DNA of 64,000 nt from Planctopirus ephydatiae (GTDB lineage: Bacteria > Planctomycetota > Planctomycetia > Planctomycetales > Planctomycetaceae): contig NZ_CP036299.1 of NCBI RefSeq assembly GCF_007752345.1, positions 2,371,001 through 2,435,000 of the forward strand, written 5' to 3'. Every line of letters starts with the position of its first letter. Within the stretch, counting starts at the first letter, position 1. The notes beneath the pieces were generated by a model that was given only the letters and a program-made list of their open reading frames with translations, did no database searches and was not told the DNA's origin. Below, piece by piece: positions 29,759 through 38,527 of this stretch. The position numbers and the translations under genes are program-made.

Positions 29759-30340
29759 ATGGTTCGTGTCCCTTCGACCATGCTCCCTTTGGGAACTGTT
29801 GCTCCCGGATTTTCACTGCCAAACATCGATGGCACAATCGTTGAAAAAAGTGCTTTTGCTGGCGATGCACCTCTGCTGGTGATGTTCATCTGCAATCACT
29901 GTCCATTCGTGAAGCATCTGCGAAGTGGACTGGCTCAACTCGGACGTGACTACCAGAAAACAGCACTCAAAATTGTGGCCATCAGTTCCAACGATGTCGT
30001 GGCGTATCCGCAGGATGATCTCGCAGCCATGACTCGCGAAGCAGCCGAAGCGGGCTACACCTTTTCTTATATTCTCGATGAGAGTCAGGAAGTTGCCAAA
30101 GCTTACCGGGCGGCTTGCACGCCAGACTTTTTCCTGTTTGATGCAGCCCACCGGCTGGTCTACCGAGGCCAGTTTGATGCGTCTCGACCGGGTAATGAGA
30201 TTCCTGTCACAGGGAGCGATCTGCGGGCAGCGATTGACTCGGTGCTCAAAGGTCAAAGTCCTGCAGCAGAACAGACACCATCCATCGGCTGTAACATCAA
30301 GTGGAAACCAGGCAACAATCCTGATTACTTCCCCGGCTGA
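29759..30340 (+). CDS. Thioredoxin-fold redox protein (AhpC/TSA-like)
   Basis: This 193-residue protein has the thioredoxin/peroxiredoxin fold. The redox motif is FICNHCPFVKHL, with Cys at both CxxC positions, followed by VAISSNDVVAYPQDD and TPDFFLFDAAHRLVYRG, which contains the cis-proline region (CTPDF). A second Cys (SIGCNIKW) lies near the C-terminus, as in the stand-alone proteins of this subfamily annotated as thioredoxin family protein. No signal peptide is seen, so it is cytosolic. The ATG at 29759 with GCGAGG just upstream is preferred to an earlier TTG. The partner is unknown. Confidence 0.85.
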   Translation: MVRVPSTMLPLGTVAPGFSLPNIDGTIVEKSAFAGDAPLLVMFICNHCPFVKHLRSGLAQLGRDYQKTALKIVAISSNDVVAYPQDDLAAMTREAAEAGYTFSYILDESQEVAKAYRAACTPDFFLFDAAHRLVYRGQFDASRPGNEIPVTGSDLRAAIDSVLKGQSPAAEQTPSIGCNIKWKPGNNPDYFPG

Positions 30341-30530
30341 TCTTCCACTTGATCTGTTCGCATCCCTTTCAAGAGTCCTCTGCACCGAGAATCTGAGTGC
30401 AAATCCAGAGTGGGCTGTCAAAAAAGGTTGGCACGCCTTGAAGGCTTTGCGAAAAGGCGTGGTCTTTGATCCCCGCCGAAGTGGCGTATGTTCCAATGGG
30501 CGCTGAACTTCGAACAAAACAGGCTGGCCT

Positions 30531-31406
30531 ATGGCGGAAATCATTCCACTGCATCGCGACCACTCGAGGTTGTTTCATCAGAATCGCTATGTCTATCCGG
30601 TTGTTTCCAGACGAAGCGGTGGCATTTCCGTCGGGATTAATCTCAATCCGGATAAGGTCTGCAATTTCGATTGCATCTATTGTCAGGTCGATCGGCGAAG
30701 TGAAGCCGAAACGAATTTTGTCGGTACTGAACAACTTCTGGCCGAACTCGATGAAGTGATCGAACTGGTGACCAGCGGCAGGCTCTGGGAAGATGAAAAA
30801 TTTGGAGCCACTCCGCAGGCGTTTCGTCGCTTCAATGACATAGCCTTTTCCGGTGATGGAGAACCCACCACGTTTCGAAACTTCGATTTGATCGTGAATG
30901 AAGTTGCTCAAAGGAAAATGAAAGCCGGGCTCGATCAGGTCAAAATGGTGCTGATCACCAATGCCAGTATGTTCCATCGACCAGCCTGCCAGCGCGGGCT
31001 GGCTGTGCTGATGGCTCATCAGGGAGAGATCTGGGCCAAGCTCGATGCCGGGACTGAGGAGTATTACCACCTGATTGAACGAACTCGCATTCCGTTTGCG
31101 AGAATTCTGGAGAACATTCTCGATGTCTCGCTGCGCTGGCCGGTCGTGATCCAGGCCCTGTTTATGAATGTGGCTGGTGTGCCTCCGACAGAGGCCGAAA
31201 TCTCCGCCTGGCTGGGCCGTTTAAAAGACATTCTTTCCGCAGGCGGACAGGTTTCTCTGGTCCAGGTTTACACAGTCGCACGACCACCTGCAGAAGCGAT
31301 TGTCACACCACTCTCGGATGCCGAGGTTGATCACATTGTGAAGCGTGTGCAGCAGGAAACATCGCTTACCGCTCAAGGGTATTACGGTTCCCGCACGTCA
31401 TCCTGA
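30531..31406 (+). CDS. Radical SAM protein (COG0731-like)
   Basis: This 291-residue protein has the radical SAM iron-sulfur motif CNFDCIYC near residue 44, which binds a [4Fe-4S] cluster and S-adenosylmethionine. The following FSGDGEPTTFRNF matches the GGEP-type motif. It resembles the group of bacterial proteins related to the wyosine tRNA enzyme Tyw1 (COG0731), but bacterial members lack an established substrate. It lies close to, and in the same direction as, the thioredoxin-fold gene. A hairpin with arms CACGCCTT and AAGGCGTG lies about 70-100 bases upstream of the start. Confidence 0.85.
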   Translation: MAEIIPLHRDHSRLFHQNRYVYPVVSRRSGGISVGINLNPDKVCNFDCIYCQVDRRSEAETNFVGTEQLLAELDEVIELVTSGRLWEDEKFGATPQAFRRFNDIAFSGDGEPTTFRNFDLIVNEVAQRKMKAGLDQVKMVLITNASMFHRPACQRGLAVLMAHQGEIWAKLDAGTEEYYHLIERTRIPFARILENILDVSLRWPVVIQALFMNVAGVPPTEAEISAWLGRLKDILSAGGQVSLVQVYTVARPPAEAIVTPLSDAEVDHIVKRVQQETSLTAQGYYGSRTSS

Positions 31407-31638
31407 TTGCTTCACCGAAACAGGATGGATTACCCGCAGGAAATTGTGCATTCTGTGATAGAGTACTCGCAAAAAAAACCGTCTGAAACGGTGCCAAGCC
31501 GATTGTCGCTTTGGCTCGATCTGCGACGTACTTGCCGCTTTGGGCAAACAGGCTTTCCCATTTTTTAACACGCCTTTTCCATCTGATTTTCGTATCAGTA
31601 TTGCACAGTGTTCCGCAGGGATTGCAAAGGATGTTTTA

Positions 31639-34050
31639 ATGCCGCTGACAACTGTCTTTCATGCCAGTCTGTATGGCACGATCTGTCTGGCGGGCTTTAT
31701 TCTCGGCAGAGCTGAGGGCAACTTTATCCCTTATCTCACGATTCTTGTGGCCATGGTCGGCTACATGCTGACTGAGCATTATAAAAAATGGATGGTCACT
31801 GTTCCCGTCGCCAATGCTCTGGGGCTCGTGGCCTTTCTCGTCGCAGCTATTGAATTCACTGTTGGTGACCGTGAAGGAAAGCTTCTGGCTGGTGCTCATC
31901 TGGTAGTTTATCTGAACTGGATCGTGCTGCTGCAAAAGAAAACCAATCGACAATACTGGGCCATGGCGGCACTGAGTTTATTGCAGGTGGCTGTCGCCTC
32001 CGTTTTGACGAACGACAGCTGGTATGGTGGCATGCTCGTCCTTTATTCCGTAGTGGCGATGTGGTCGCTGGCAATTTTTTCTTTGCATCAGGCCAATCAG
32101 CAATTTGAATCCGGACGACGCGAACCAGTGACTCGAACTCCTGTGGCAGGTTCTTCCCTATCCACCACGACGGCTTCCGTGATCATGCCCAGTGAAACCT
32201 GGAGCACAATTCGTCACGATGGTTCGGCAAGGTGGGTCACGCCGCGTTTCATCCTCGGAGTCATGACCATTGCGAGCATGTCACTCATGCTCAGTGGCGT
32301 GTTCTTCACGCTTGTGCCGCGAGTGTGGATTGGCCCGCGTTTATCATTAGGAGATGAAGCTGATGGTCCGGTGGGAAGTCTGGGCCGCAATACCATGACG
32401 GGCTTTACGTCTCAGGTGAAACTGGGCTCACTGGGCGAAATTCTGGAAAATTCAACACCTGTGCTTCAGGTCAGATTGTTCGATTCCGAAACAGATCGAG
32501 AAATCGATGTCAATCAGTATTGTGAGCGACTCGGTTATGCCGAGCCCCTCTTTCGAGGCATTGTGCTGAGCCGCTACGAATCGAGCCAATGGCTGGCCGA
32601 TGTGGTCTTTTCTTCCCAAGATCCATTACCACGCATTCTCGCAGAACCGGCAGTGCGCCAGGAGTATGTTCTGGAACCAGTCGGGACAGATCTGCTCTTT
32701 GTGATTGGAGATGTGAGGGCTTGCGATCTCGATGGTTCCGAACGCCGTCGGGTTGTCAAACATACCACGACCTCTGTGCTGACACGAGATAGCGTAGGAC
32801 GTTCGGGAAGTGCGGAACGGATTGGCTACACCGCATACTCGGCACCAATGCCGGCTGTTGTGCAGCCCTTTGCCATCATGCCGGTTTCCTCCAGGCTCTG
32901 GCAGGAGTATCTCTCACGCAATTATCTGGAAGACCTGCTGATCCTCAATGACGATGTCGCAGCGATTCGACCGATTGTCGAACGCATTCTTGAAGAAAAA
33001 ACCCGACAGGTGGGCAGCAAACTGACTCCTGTACAACAGGCGGTCGCGCTCGAATCGTGGCTGCGGGACAGTGGGAATTTCAAGTACACGCTCAAACAGG
33101 CGCGTGTGGATCTGACAGTTGATCCCGTGATCGATTTTCTCATCAATCGCAAGGAAGGGCATTGCGAATACTTCAATACAGCCCTCGCACTCATGCTGCG
33201 GGCTGCCGGTATTCCATCACGTTTAGTCAGTGGATTCAAAGGAGGAGATACGAATCCTTTGAATGGCCGATTCGAAGTCCAGCAGCGGCATGCTCATGTC
33301 TGGGTGGAGGCATTTCTTACAGAGCCTAATGGCAAGTTCTTCTGGGGCACCTTTGATGCCACGCCTGTCGCAGAGCGGAATACAGAACTGGAAACCATCG
33401 GTGGCAAAATGACTTTCTGGCAGGCCATGTCGAGTGAGATTTCCATGTTCTGGTCTCGCTATGTGGTGAATGTCACACTGAATGATCAGGAGCAGGGGGT
33501 CTACGGCCCGCTGCGCGATTGGGTTGCCTCGCTGGGTGGTCAGTTAAAGGATCGCACAGGTGGCATTCAAAGCCTCCTGTACGGCCTCTTCTCGATTCTG
33601 GCGTCGCCCAAAGAGTGGCTCACTGTCAGTGGTATGTTGAGGTTGCTGATTATTCTCGTCTTGTTCACGGGCCTGTTGTATGTTCTCAAATACGGCATCA
33701 AACTTTCACTGAAGGGGTTCTCAAAGTATTCCCAGAAGCGAAAAGTTGAACGCAAGGTTGTCGAATTTTACGAGCGATTCCAGAGAGTTATCGCTCAGGC
33801 TGGCTTTAGGCGGGATGAAGCTCAGACCCAGAGAGAATTTGCACTGCAGGTGACTCACAAACTCTCGCACCGACTCCACGACGAATCTGTCTTGAAACTC
33901 CCTGAAGAACTGACAGAGTTGTTTTATAAAGTCCGATTCGGGGACGATATCGTTGATGCCGCAACAGCTCAGTCACTAGATGACCAGCTGGATCGTCTTG
34001 AAAGCCTGCTCGATTCCAACCGGCAGCGTCACAATGCTTCCAAGGTGTGA
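31639..34050 (+). CDS. TgpA-like membrane transglutaminase
   Basis: This protein of 803 residues has an N-terminal membrane domain of several helices (DUF3488-type, for example ILVAMVGYMLTEHY), a periplasmic transglutaminase-like domain and a further C-terminal membrane helix with a cytoplasmic tail. The catalytic triad is visible as GHCEYFNTALALMLRAAGIP (Cys), QQRHAHVWVEAF (His) and FWGTFDATP (Asp). The family is usually found beside a MoxR ATPase and a DUF58 protein, but neither is here. The ATG at 31639 with AAAGG upstream is chosen over a TTG at 31540. It may act on envelope proteins or glycans; its target is unknown. Confidence 0.88.
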   Translation: MPLTTVFHASLYGTICLAGFILGRAEGNFIPYLTILVAMVGYMLTEHYKKWMVTVPVANALGLVAFLVAAIEFTVGDREGKLLAGAHLVVYLNWIVLLQKKTNRQYWAMAALSLLQVAVASVLTNDSWYGGMLVLYSVVAMWSLAIFSLHQANQQFESGRREPVTRTPVAGSSLSTTTASVIMPSETWSTIRHDGSARWVTPRFILGVMTIASMSLMLSGVFFTLVPRVWIGPRLSLGDEADGPVGSLGRNTMTGFTSQVKLGSLGEILENSTPVLQVRLFDSETDREIDVNQYCERLGYAEPLFRGIVLSRYESSQWLADVVFSSQDPLPRILAEPAVRQEYVLEPVGTDLLFVIGDVRACDLDGSERRRVVKHTTTSVLTRDSVGRSGSAERIGYTAYSAPMPAVVQPFAIMPVSSRLWQEYLSRNYLEDLLILNDDVAAIRPIVERILEEKTRQVGSKLTPVQQAVALESWLRDSGNFKYTLKQARVDLTVDPVIDFLINRKEGHCEYFNTALALMLRAAGIPSRLVSGFKGGDTNPLNGRFEVQQRHAHVWVEAFLTEPNGKFFWGTFDATPVAERNTELETIGGKMTFWQAMSSEISMFWSRYVVNVTLNDQEQGVYGPLRDWVASLGGQLKDRTGGIQSLLYGLFSILASPKEWLTVSGMLRLLIILVLFTGLLYVLKYGIKLSLKGFSKYSQKRKVERKVVEFYERFQRVIAQAGFRRDEAQTQREFALQVTHKLSHRLHDESVLKLPEELTELFYKVRFGDDIVDAATAQSLDDQLDRLESLLDSNRQRHNASKV

Positions 34051-34087
34051 CTTGAAATCTGGTACTCGTCGACGATGAGTGGTCAGC

Positions 34088-35131
34088 CTAGATGTCCTTG
34101 AGTGCGCCATTGATCAATCCCAGGTAGATCGAAAAGACGCGGAAGATCAGGACGATGATCATGATGGCCACAGCTGCCCAGATCACCGAACTGAAGGCCA
34201 TCGTCAGTTGAGCGAGGCTGCGTCTGGCATCATCGTCCAGTTGTGGGGCCATTCTCTCCAGCACTTCGGGAACAGTTCCCGAAGACTCGCCAACGCGAAT
34301 CATTTCCAGATAATCTGTGGGAAAATACCCCGTGGCCTGCAGGGCATCCGATAACTCCTCACCCGACATGACCATCGCGTTGATTTCTGGTGCCGTCGCA
34401 GCGAAAGCGCCATTTCCACTGGCTTTGAGGCTAGCCGTGATACTTGGGCCGATCATCATGCCCGAATTCTGAGTAATGGCAAACGCCCAGGAGAAACGAG
34501 ACAAAGCAAACGATCTCAGGCAATGACCCACGACAGGGATCGTCAGCAGTAATCGGTCAAAGGCCCCTCTTTGTCCCATGCGATTGATCATCTCCCAGCC
34601 AATATAACCGGCCACCAGCAGCATGGCCCAACCACTCAGCCATGCCACTGCGCCGGTTGTTCCCGTCAACCCCACACCCAGAACATCGAGTGCTGATGAA
34701 CCGGTGACCTGAGCTACGACCCCCAAGACGACGATCAGAATGGCCACAATCAGTATGGCAGCGACGGCCTGCAGGACAGGCCAGGTGATGGCGGCTATAA
34801 AGGTGCGCCGCATTTGCACCTGATGATCGAAATGCCCAGCCAGTGAAGTCAGAACTTCGGGAAGGTTCCCCGTCTGTTCACCCACACTGACCATATCCAC
34901 CAGCAGTGCCGGAAATGTGGAACCTTCAGCGATCAAGGCTTCGGATAGTCCATTGCCAGTCCGCACCTCCTGAATCAGCCGTTGTGTAACTGGCCCGAAA
35001 CGCTGATCGCCAGCCCGCTTGCCGGCAAGTTCCAAGGCTCGAATCAGAGCCACCCCCGAGTGCAGGAGTGTACTGAGTGATCTGCACCAGACAGCGACGA
35101 TATTCAGTGGCATTTGTTTTCCGAAGATCAT
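34088..35131 (-). CDS. Type II secretion / type IV pilus F protein, orphan
   Basis: This 347-residue protein is a GspF/PilC-family inner-membrane platform protein. Two F domains are recognisable: LSTLLHSGVALIRALELAGK with VSVGEQTGNLPEVLTSLAGH, and FAITQNSGMMIGPSITASL with IRVGESSGTVPEVLERMAP. Hydrophobic helices follow each. Such proteins work with a secretion ATPase and pseudopilins, none of which is encoded in this window, although the DUF1559 protein at 42089 has a prepilin-like N-terminus. It converges on the transglutaminase gene. The start could also be the ATG six codons inside. Confidence 0.88.
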   Translation of the reverse strand: MIFGKQMPLNIVAVWCRSLSTLLHSGVALIRALELAGKRAGDQRFGPVTQRLIQEVRTGNGLSEALIAEGSTFPALLVDMVSVGEQTGNLPEVLTSLAGHFDHQVQMRRTFIAAITWPVLQAVAAILIVAILIVVLGVVAQVTGSSALDVLGVGLTGTTGAVAWLSGWAMLLVAGYIGWEMINRMGQRGAFDRLLLTIPVVGHCLRSFALSRFSWAFAITQNSGMMIGPSITASLKASGNGAFAATAPEINAMVMSGEELSDALQATGYFPTDYLEMIRVGESSGTVPEVLERMAPQLDDDARRSLAQLTMAFSSVIWAAVAIMIIVLIFRVFSIYLGLINGALKDI

Positions 35132-35309
35132 CTCGTTCGGTATCCCTGCGGGTTACGCCATCGATGGGAATTCACATTTCGGGTGAACTCTCTGACCGGC
35201 ACTTGCGGACATGCACTTACACCCTCACAATCTTAGCTGAGTCCAGGGCTCTTTTAACAAACCGCTCTAAGAAATCTCTCCGTTAAATCTCTCAGTGAGG
35301 AGGACACCC

Positions 35310-36095
35310 GTGCTGCCGAAGTCTTTTACGAACCCAGTGGTTTCAGTGATTGCCAGTCGATTGCTGCAGAGCACGATGGCTCTGGCCTGCATCACAGGAG
35401 TTTCTACCGTCGCTACAGCCGAAAGTCCTATTCCCATCGCCAATGTCGCTCCCGTCAGCGATCTCAATGCGGAAGCTGAGGCTTTGATTGCTACTGTCGG
35501 TAAAACTCTGGAATCGGAAGAAGCTTACAAGAAGGATGCCAAGGTCTGGAAGCAGGGGGCCAGCCTGTTAGCGGTCGTCTCGCAGGCGATTGTCGAACAT
35601 CCCGAGGCCAGCTCACTGAAGTCAGCAGCACCTTCCATTCGTCAGGGGGCCATACAAGTTGCTCGCAGCAAAACGCTGGCTGAAGCTCAAGCAGGCCAGA
35701 AGATGATTTCAGAGGCTGTCGCTGGTCGCTTGGCAGCCGATGCCAAACCCGAGGCCGATTGGGGCAAGCTCACCAAAATGCACCCCTCAATGGAAGAAAT
35801 GAACTCGCGAGCTGCTGCCGTCCGCCGATCTCTCAAAAGACTCCGTAAACCCGAAGAAGAGGCTCGTGATGCCACGGCTCTCGCTTTACTGGCTGTGGCC
35901 ACTTATGCAGATACCCACGAAGTGAAAAACGCAGCCGATAAACCCTACTGGCAGGAATTGGCTGGAAATTTCCAGAAGGAAATGACTGAGACTGCGACCG
36001 CCATGCGATCCAAAGATCTCGAAAAAGCCAAAACAGTCTTCGCCGAAGGAATGAAACGCTGCGAAGCCTGTCATGAGAAGTTCCACAACGAATAG
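35310..36095 (+). CDS. Secreted cytochrome c-prime-like protein with C-terminal CxxCH
   Basis: This protein of 261 residues has a signal peptide (STMALACITGVSTVATA) and a single haem-binding motif, CEACHEKFHNE, at the very C-terminus, as in class II cytochromes c of four-helix bundle type. The rest is helical and Ala/Lys/Glu-rich, with possibly two bundle repeats. The GTG at 35310 is preferred over the GTG at 35295 because AGGAGGA (35298-35304) precedes it at proper spacing. It would need the cytochrome c maturation system, one member of which (CcsA-like) is encoded 1.4 kb away. The redox partner is unknown. Confidence 0.75.
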   Translation: MLPKSFTNPVVSVIASRLLQSTMALACITGVSTVATAESPIPIANVAPVSDLNAEAEALIATVGKTLESEEAYKKDAKVWKQGASLLAVVSQAIVEHPEASSLKSAAPSIRQGAIQVARSKTLAEAQAGQKMISEAVAGRLAADAKPEADWGKLTKMHPSMEEMNSRAAAVRRSLKRLRKPEEEARDATALALLAVATYADTHEVKNAADKPYWQELAGNFQKEMTETATAMRSKDLEKAKTVFAEGMKRCEACHEKFHNE

Positions 36096-36221
36096 TTGTT
36101 TTGAAGCCAAAGTGGGCAGGGCTTAATGAGCCTTACTCATGAGTGGGCTGCCGTTAGCCGTGAATTAGGAGCCGGGTAGTGATCATTACGCCGCCCGGCT
36201 TTGATGAGCGGACATCGCACT

Positions 36222-37499
36222 TCACCGCAAGCGGAAGAGCCTCGATAGAGCATCGAGCAGGCCATTCGGCGAACCACCTTTCGATTCGTCGCGTAACGCT
36301 TCCAGTGGCGGGTGCAGCAGTTTATTAACAATTCGAGCGACCGTACGTTCAATGGCATCACGGTCTTCTGCAGGCAGGTGCGATAGTTTTGAAAACAGTT
36401 TCTGCAACTCCTGCTGGCTGATCGAATGCCAGTCATCGCGCAGGCGTTTAACGATCGCACCGCCCGCCCGGCTGTAAAACTCACTCATGAACCGCTGAGT
36501 TTCTTCCTCGATGATGCGGTTCGCTTTTTCAACTTCGGCCTGACGCAGCTTGCGGTTGCGGTCACAGGTTTTCTGCAGGCTGTCAATGTCATACAGATAA
36601 ACATCATCGAGCGAAGCGATCTTTGCGTCAAAATCTCTGGGAGCACCCAGATCAATGATAAACACAGGCTTGTAGCGGTTCTGCTTGCTGCGCGCCAATT
36701 CAAAACGAGCCATCGTCACCACAGGTTCATCCGCACCCGTGGTACTCACAATCACGTCCGCTTTCCCCAGCCATTCGTCCAGTTGCTGCCAGTCGGCAAC
36801 TTGCCCCCGGTACTTCTCTGCCAAACGCTCGGCACGATCTCGGCTGCGGTTGACGACAATGACCTGCTGCACACCTTCATCCGCCAGGTATCGGAGTGTC
36901 TCTTCCGCCATCTCGCCGGCACCGATCACGACGACGAGTTTGTCGGCAAACGTATCGAAGATACTCTTCCCGAATTCTCCGACAGCGACACTGGCAATCG
37001 ATACCCGACCATTGGAAAGCCTGGTCTCTGTACGCACGCGATTGGATGTGCGGATGGCACCTTGAAACAGAGCATGCGTCAAAGCGCCGCAACTGCCGTT
37101 TTCGTCTGCTTTACGATAAGCATCTTTCACCTGAGCCACGATTTGCGGCTCACCAAGCACCATGCTGTCCAGGCTCGACACGACCTGAAACAAATGCTGC
37201 ACCGCCTCTGGGCCAGTATGTTCCGTCAGTTCCTCGGAAAACTCTTCCAGTGGAACGTGATGAAACTCGGAGAGAAACGAAGCCAGATTCTGCCTCACGA
37301 CGGCAGGATCTTCTTCGGTGTTCGCTGCATAGACTTCCACACGATTACAGGTCGAAAGGAACACGACTTCGGATGTCGGGAACCGCTCGTGGAACTCCTG
37401 ATAAGCACGCTGGATATCTTCGGCACTGGAAAAAGCGAGTCTTTCACGAATCGCTAATCCAGAGGATTGATGGTTGCAGGAGACGACATGGAGGTTCAT
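36222..37499 (-). CDS. hemA: Glutamyl-tRNA reductase
   Basis: This enzyme reduces glutamyl-tRNA(Glu) to glutamate-1-semialdehyde, the first committed step of haem synthesis in the C5 pathway. The catalytic cysteine is Cys51 in STCNRVEVY, followed by DSMVLGEPQIVAQVKDAY and the NADPH-binding VVIGAGEMAEETLRYL. The length is 425 residues, typical of the family. Its start overlaps the stop of the upstream CcsA-like gene as ATGA, a strong sign of coupled expression. The long plus-strand frame over this gene (36426-37457) is only a shadow. Confidence 0.96.
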   Translation of the reverse strand: MNLHVVSCNHQSSGLAIRERLAFSSAEDIQRAYQEFHERFPTSEVVFLSTCNRVEVYAANTEEDPAVVRQNLASFLSEFHHVPLEEFSEELTEHTGPEAVQHLFQVVSSLDSMVLGEPQIVAQVKDAYRKADENGSCGALTHALFQGAIRTSNRVRTETRLSNGRVSIASVAVGEFGKSIFDTFADKLVVVIGAGEMAEETLRYLADEGVQQVIVVNRSRDRAERLAEKYRGQVADWQQLDEWLGKADVIVSTTGADEPVVTMARFELARSKQNRYKPVFIIDLGAPRDFDAKIASLDDVYLYDIDSLQKTCDRNRKLRQAEVEKANRIIEEETQRFMSEFYSRAGGAIVKRLRDDWHSISQQELQKLFSKLSHLPAEDRDAIERTVARIVNKLLHPPLEALRDESKGGSPNGLLDALSRLFRLR

Positions 37500-38392
37500 T
37501 TCTGTCCCTCCTCAGCTGCAGCCTTCGTGGGATCAGGTGCTGTTCTCGGAGCATTTTTGACAGGTTTTGCTCCATGCACTGAACTTACACCGGCAGCCGA
37601 TGTCAGAACCTGCAATCCGACATAAGCCAGCAGTAACAGCCCCGATGACCACGCCGTGGCCACAGCCACCTTCCGGCCCGGTGTGCGTGTTCGAGAGAGT
37701 TGCCATGTCAGCAAGCCGCAAATCAATGCCCAGCCGATCGTGCCGCCGAGAACCACAGGGTCAATCCACACATTTTCGGAGGTCCAGTTCGTGAGGATGA
37801 TGCCTGAAAGGACTCCCACACTTAACAGTGGAACAGCTGTCGAAATCGCCCATAAGTTGAGTCGCGCCAGTTGTTCGAGGCTTGGTAAGCTCAAACTGCG
37901 TTTGGCAATGGCCCCCTGTTTGAGGCGTTCATTCTGCCACAAAAAGAGCAGGCTGATGACAAATCCGACGAGGACTGCTGCTGTCCCTAGTACTAGCGAA
38001 CTGGCATGCAGCATGGCCCACGATCTTAAAGGATCCCAACTCCGGGCCGATGTCTCTGGAAGCAGCCATGAGGTGGCCACGAGTCCAATAATCAACGGAA
38101 ACGAAATGATCCCGACAGCCAGTTGCGAATCGACAATTGTCAGGACCAGATATAGCACCATCAGCAGCCAGGCCAGAACCAGCAGCCAGTCATGCGAAGA
38201 ACTCAGTAATGGCGGCAAGTTCTCGGCACTGGCTCTTGCCAGCAGATACAAGGTATGAGCCAGAAGCCCGGCAGTCGCGAAGCCCAGAGTCAGTGTTCGC
38301 GCCAACCAGCCCTGGCCACGCAATCGTGTCAACTCGAAGCCAAAGGCCACGAGATAGCTGGCAAAGATGCAGAAAACACTCACATTGAGCAT
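37496..38392 (-). CDS. Cytochrome c assembly protein, CcsA/HemX family
   Basis: This 298-residue membrane protein has about eight predicted helices and belongs to the CcsA/CcmC/HemX family that handles haem for cytochrome c maturation. Conserved-looking segments are PPLLSSSHDWLLVLAWLLMV and PLRSWAMLHASSLVLG, where the His residues may coordinate haem. The tryptophan-rich WWD motif of full haem exporters is not seen, and pairing with hemA points to the HemX-like role in some bacteria. Its stop overlaps the hemA start as ATGA. A short Lys/Pro/Ala-rich tail ends the protein. Confidence 0.85.
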   Translation of the reverse strand: MLNVSVFCIFASYLVAFGFELTRLRGQGWLARTLTLGFATAGLLAHTLYLLARASAENLPPLLSSSHDWLLVLAWLLMVLYLVLTIVDSQLAVGIISFPLIIGLVATSWLLPETSARSWDPLRSWAMLHASSLVLGTAAVLVGFVISLLFLWQNERLKQGAIAKRSLSLPSLEQLARLNLWAISTAVPLLSVGVLSGIILTNWTSENVWIDPVVLGGTIGWALICGLLTWQLSRTRTPGRKVAVATAWSSGLLLLAYVGLQVLTSAAGVSSVHGAKPVKNAPRTAPDPTKAAAEEGQK

Positions 38393-38527
38393 GGCAAGCC
38401 TGGATTACATCCTGCAAATGTTGAGTATCCTGTTTTCATCCAACACCGATTGATATCCAGCAGATCCCCAATCAATTGGCATGATTGCAGGTGGTTAGAG
38501 CGGGCCTCGAACTACAGGTAGAATCTT

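Noticed and set aside
36170-36200. Hairpin AGCCGGG / CCCGGCT downstream of hemA
   Set aside because: No T tract on either strand, so it does not meet the standard for an intrinsic terminator.
36426-37457. Long plus-strand frame of 343 residues over hemA
   Set aside because: It is antisense to hemA, which has all its motifs; the frame has no domain and is a shadow.
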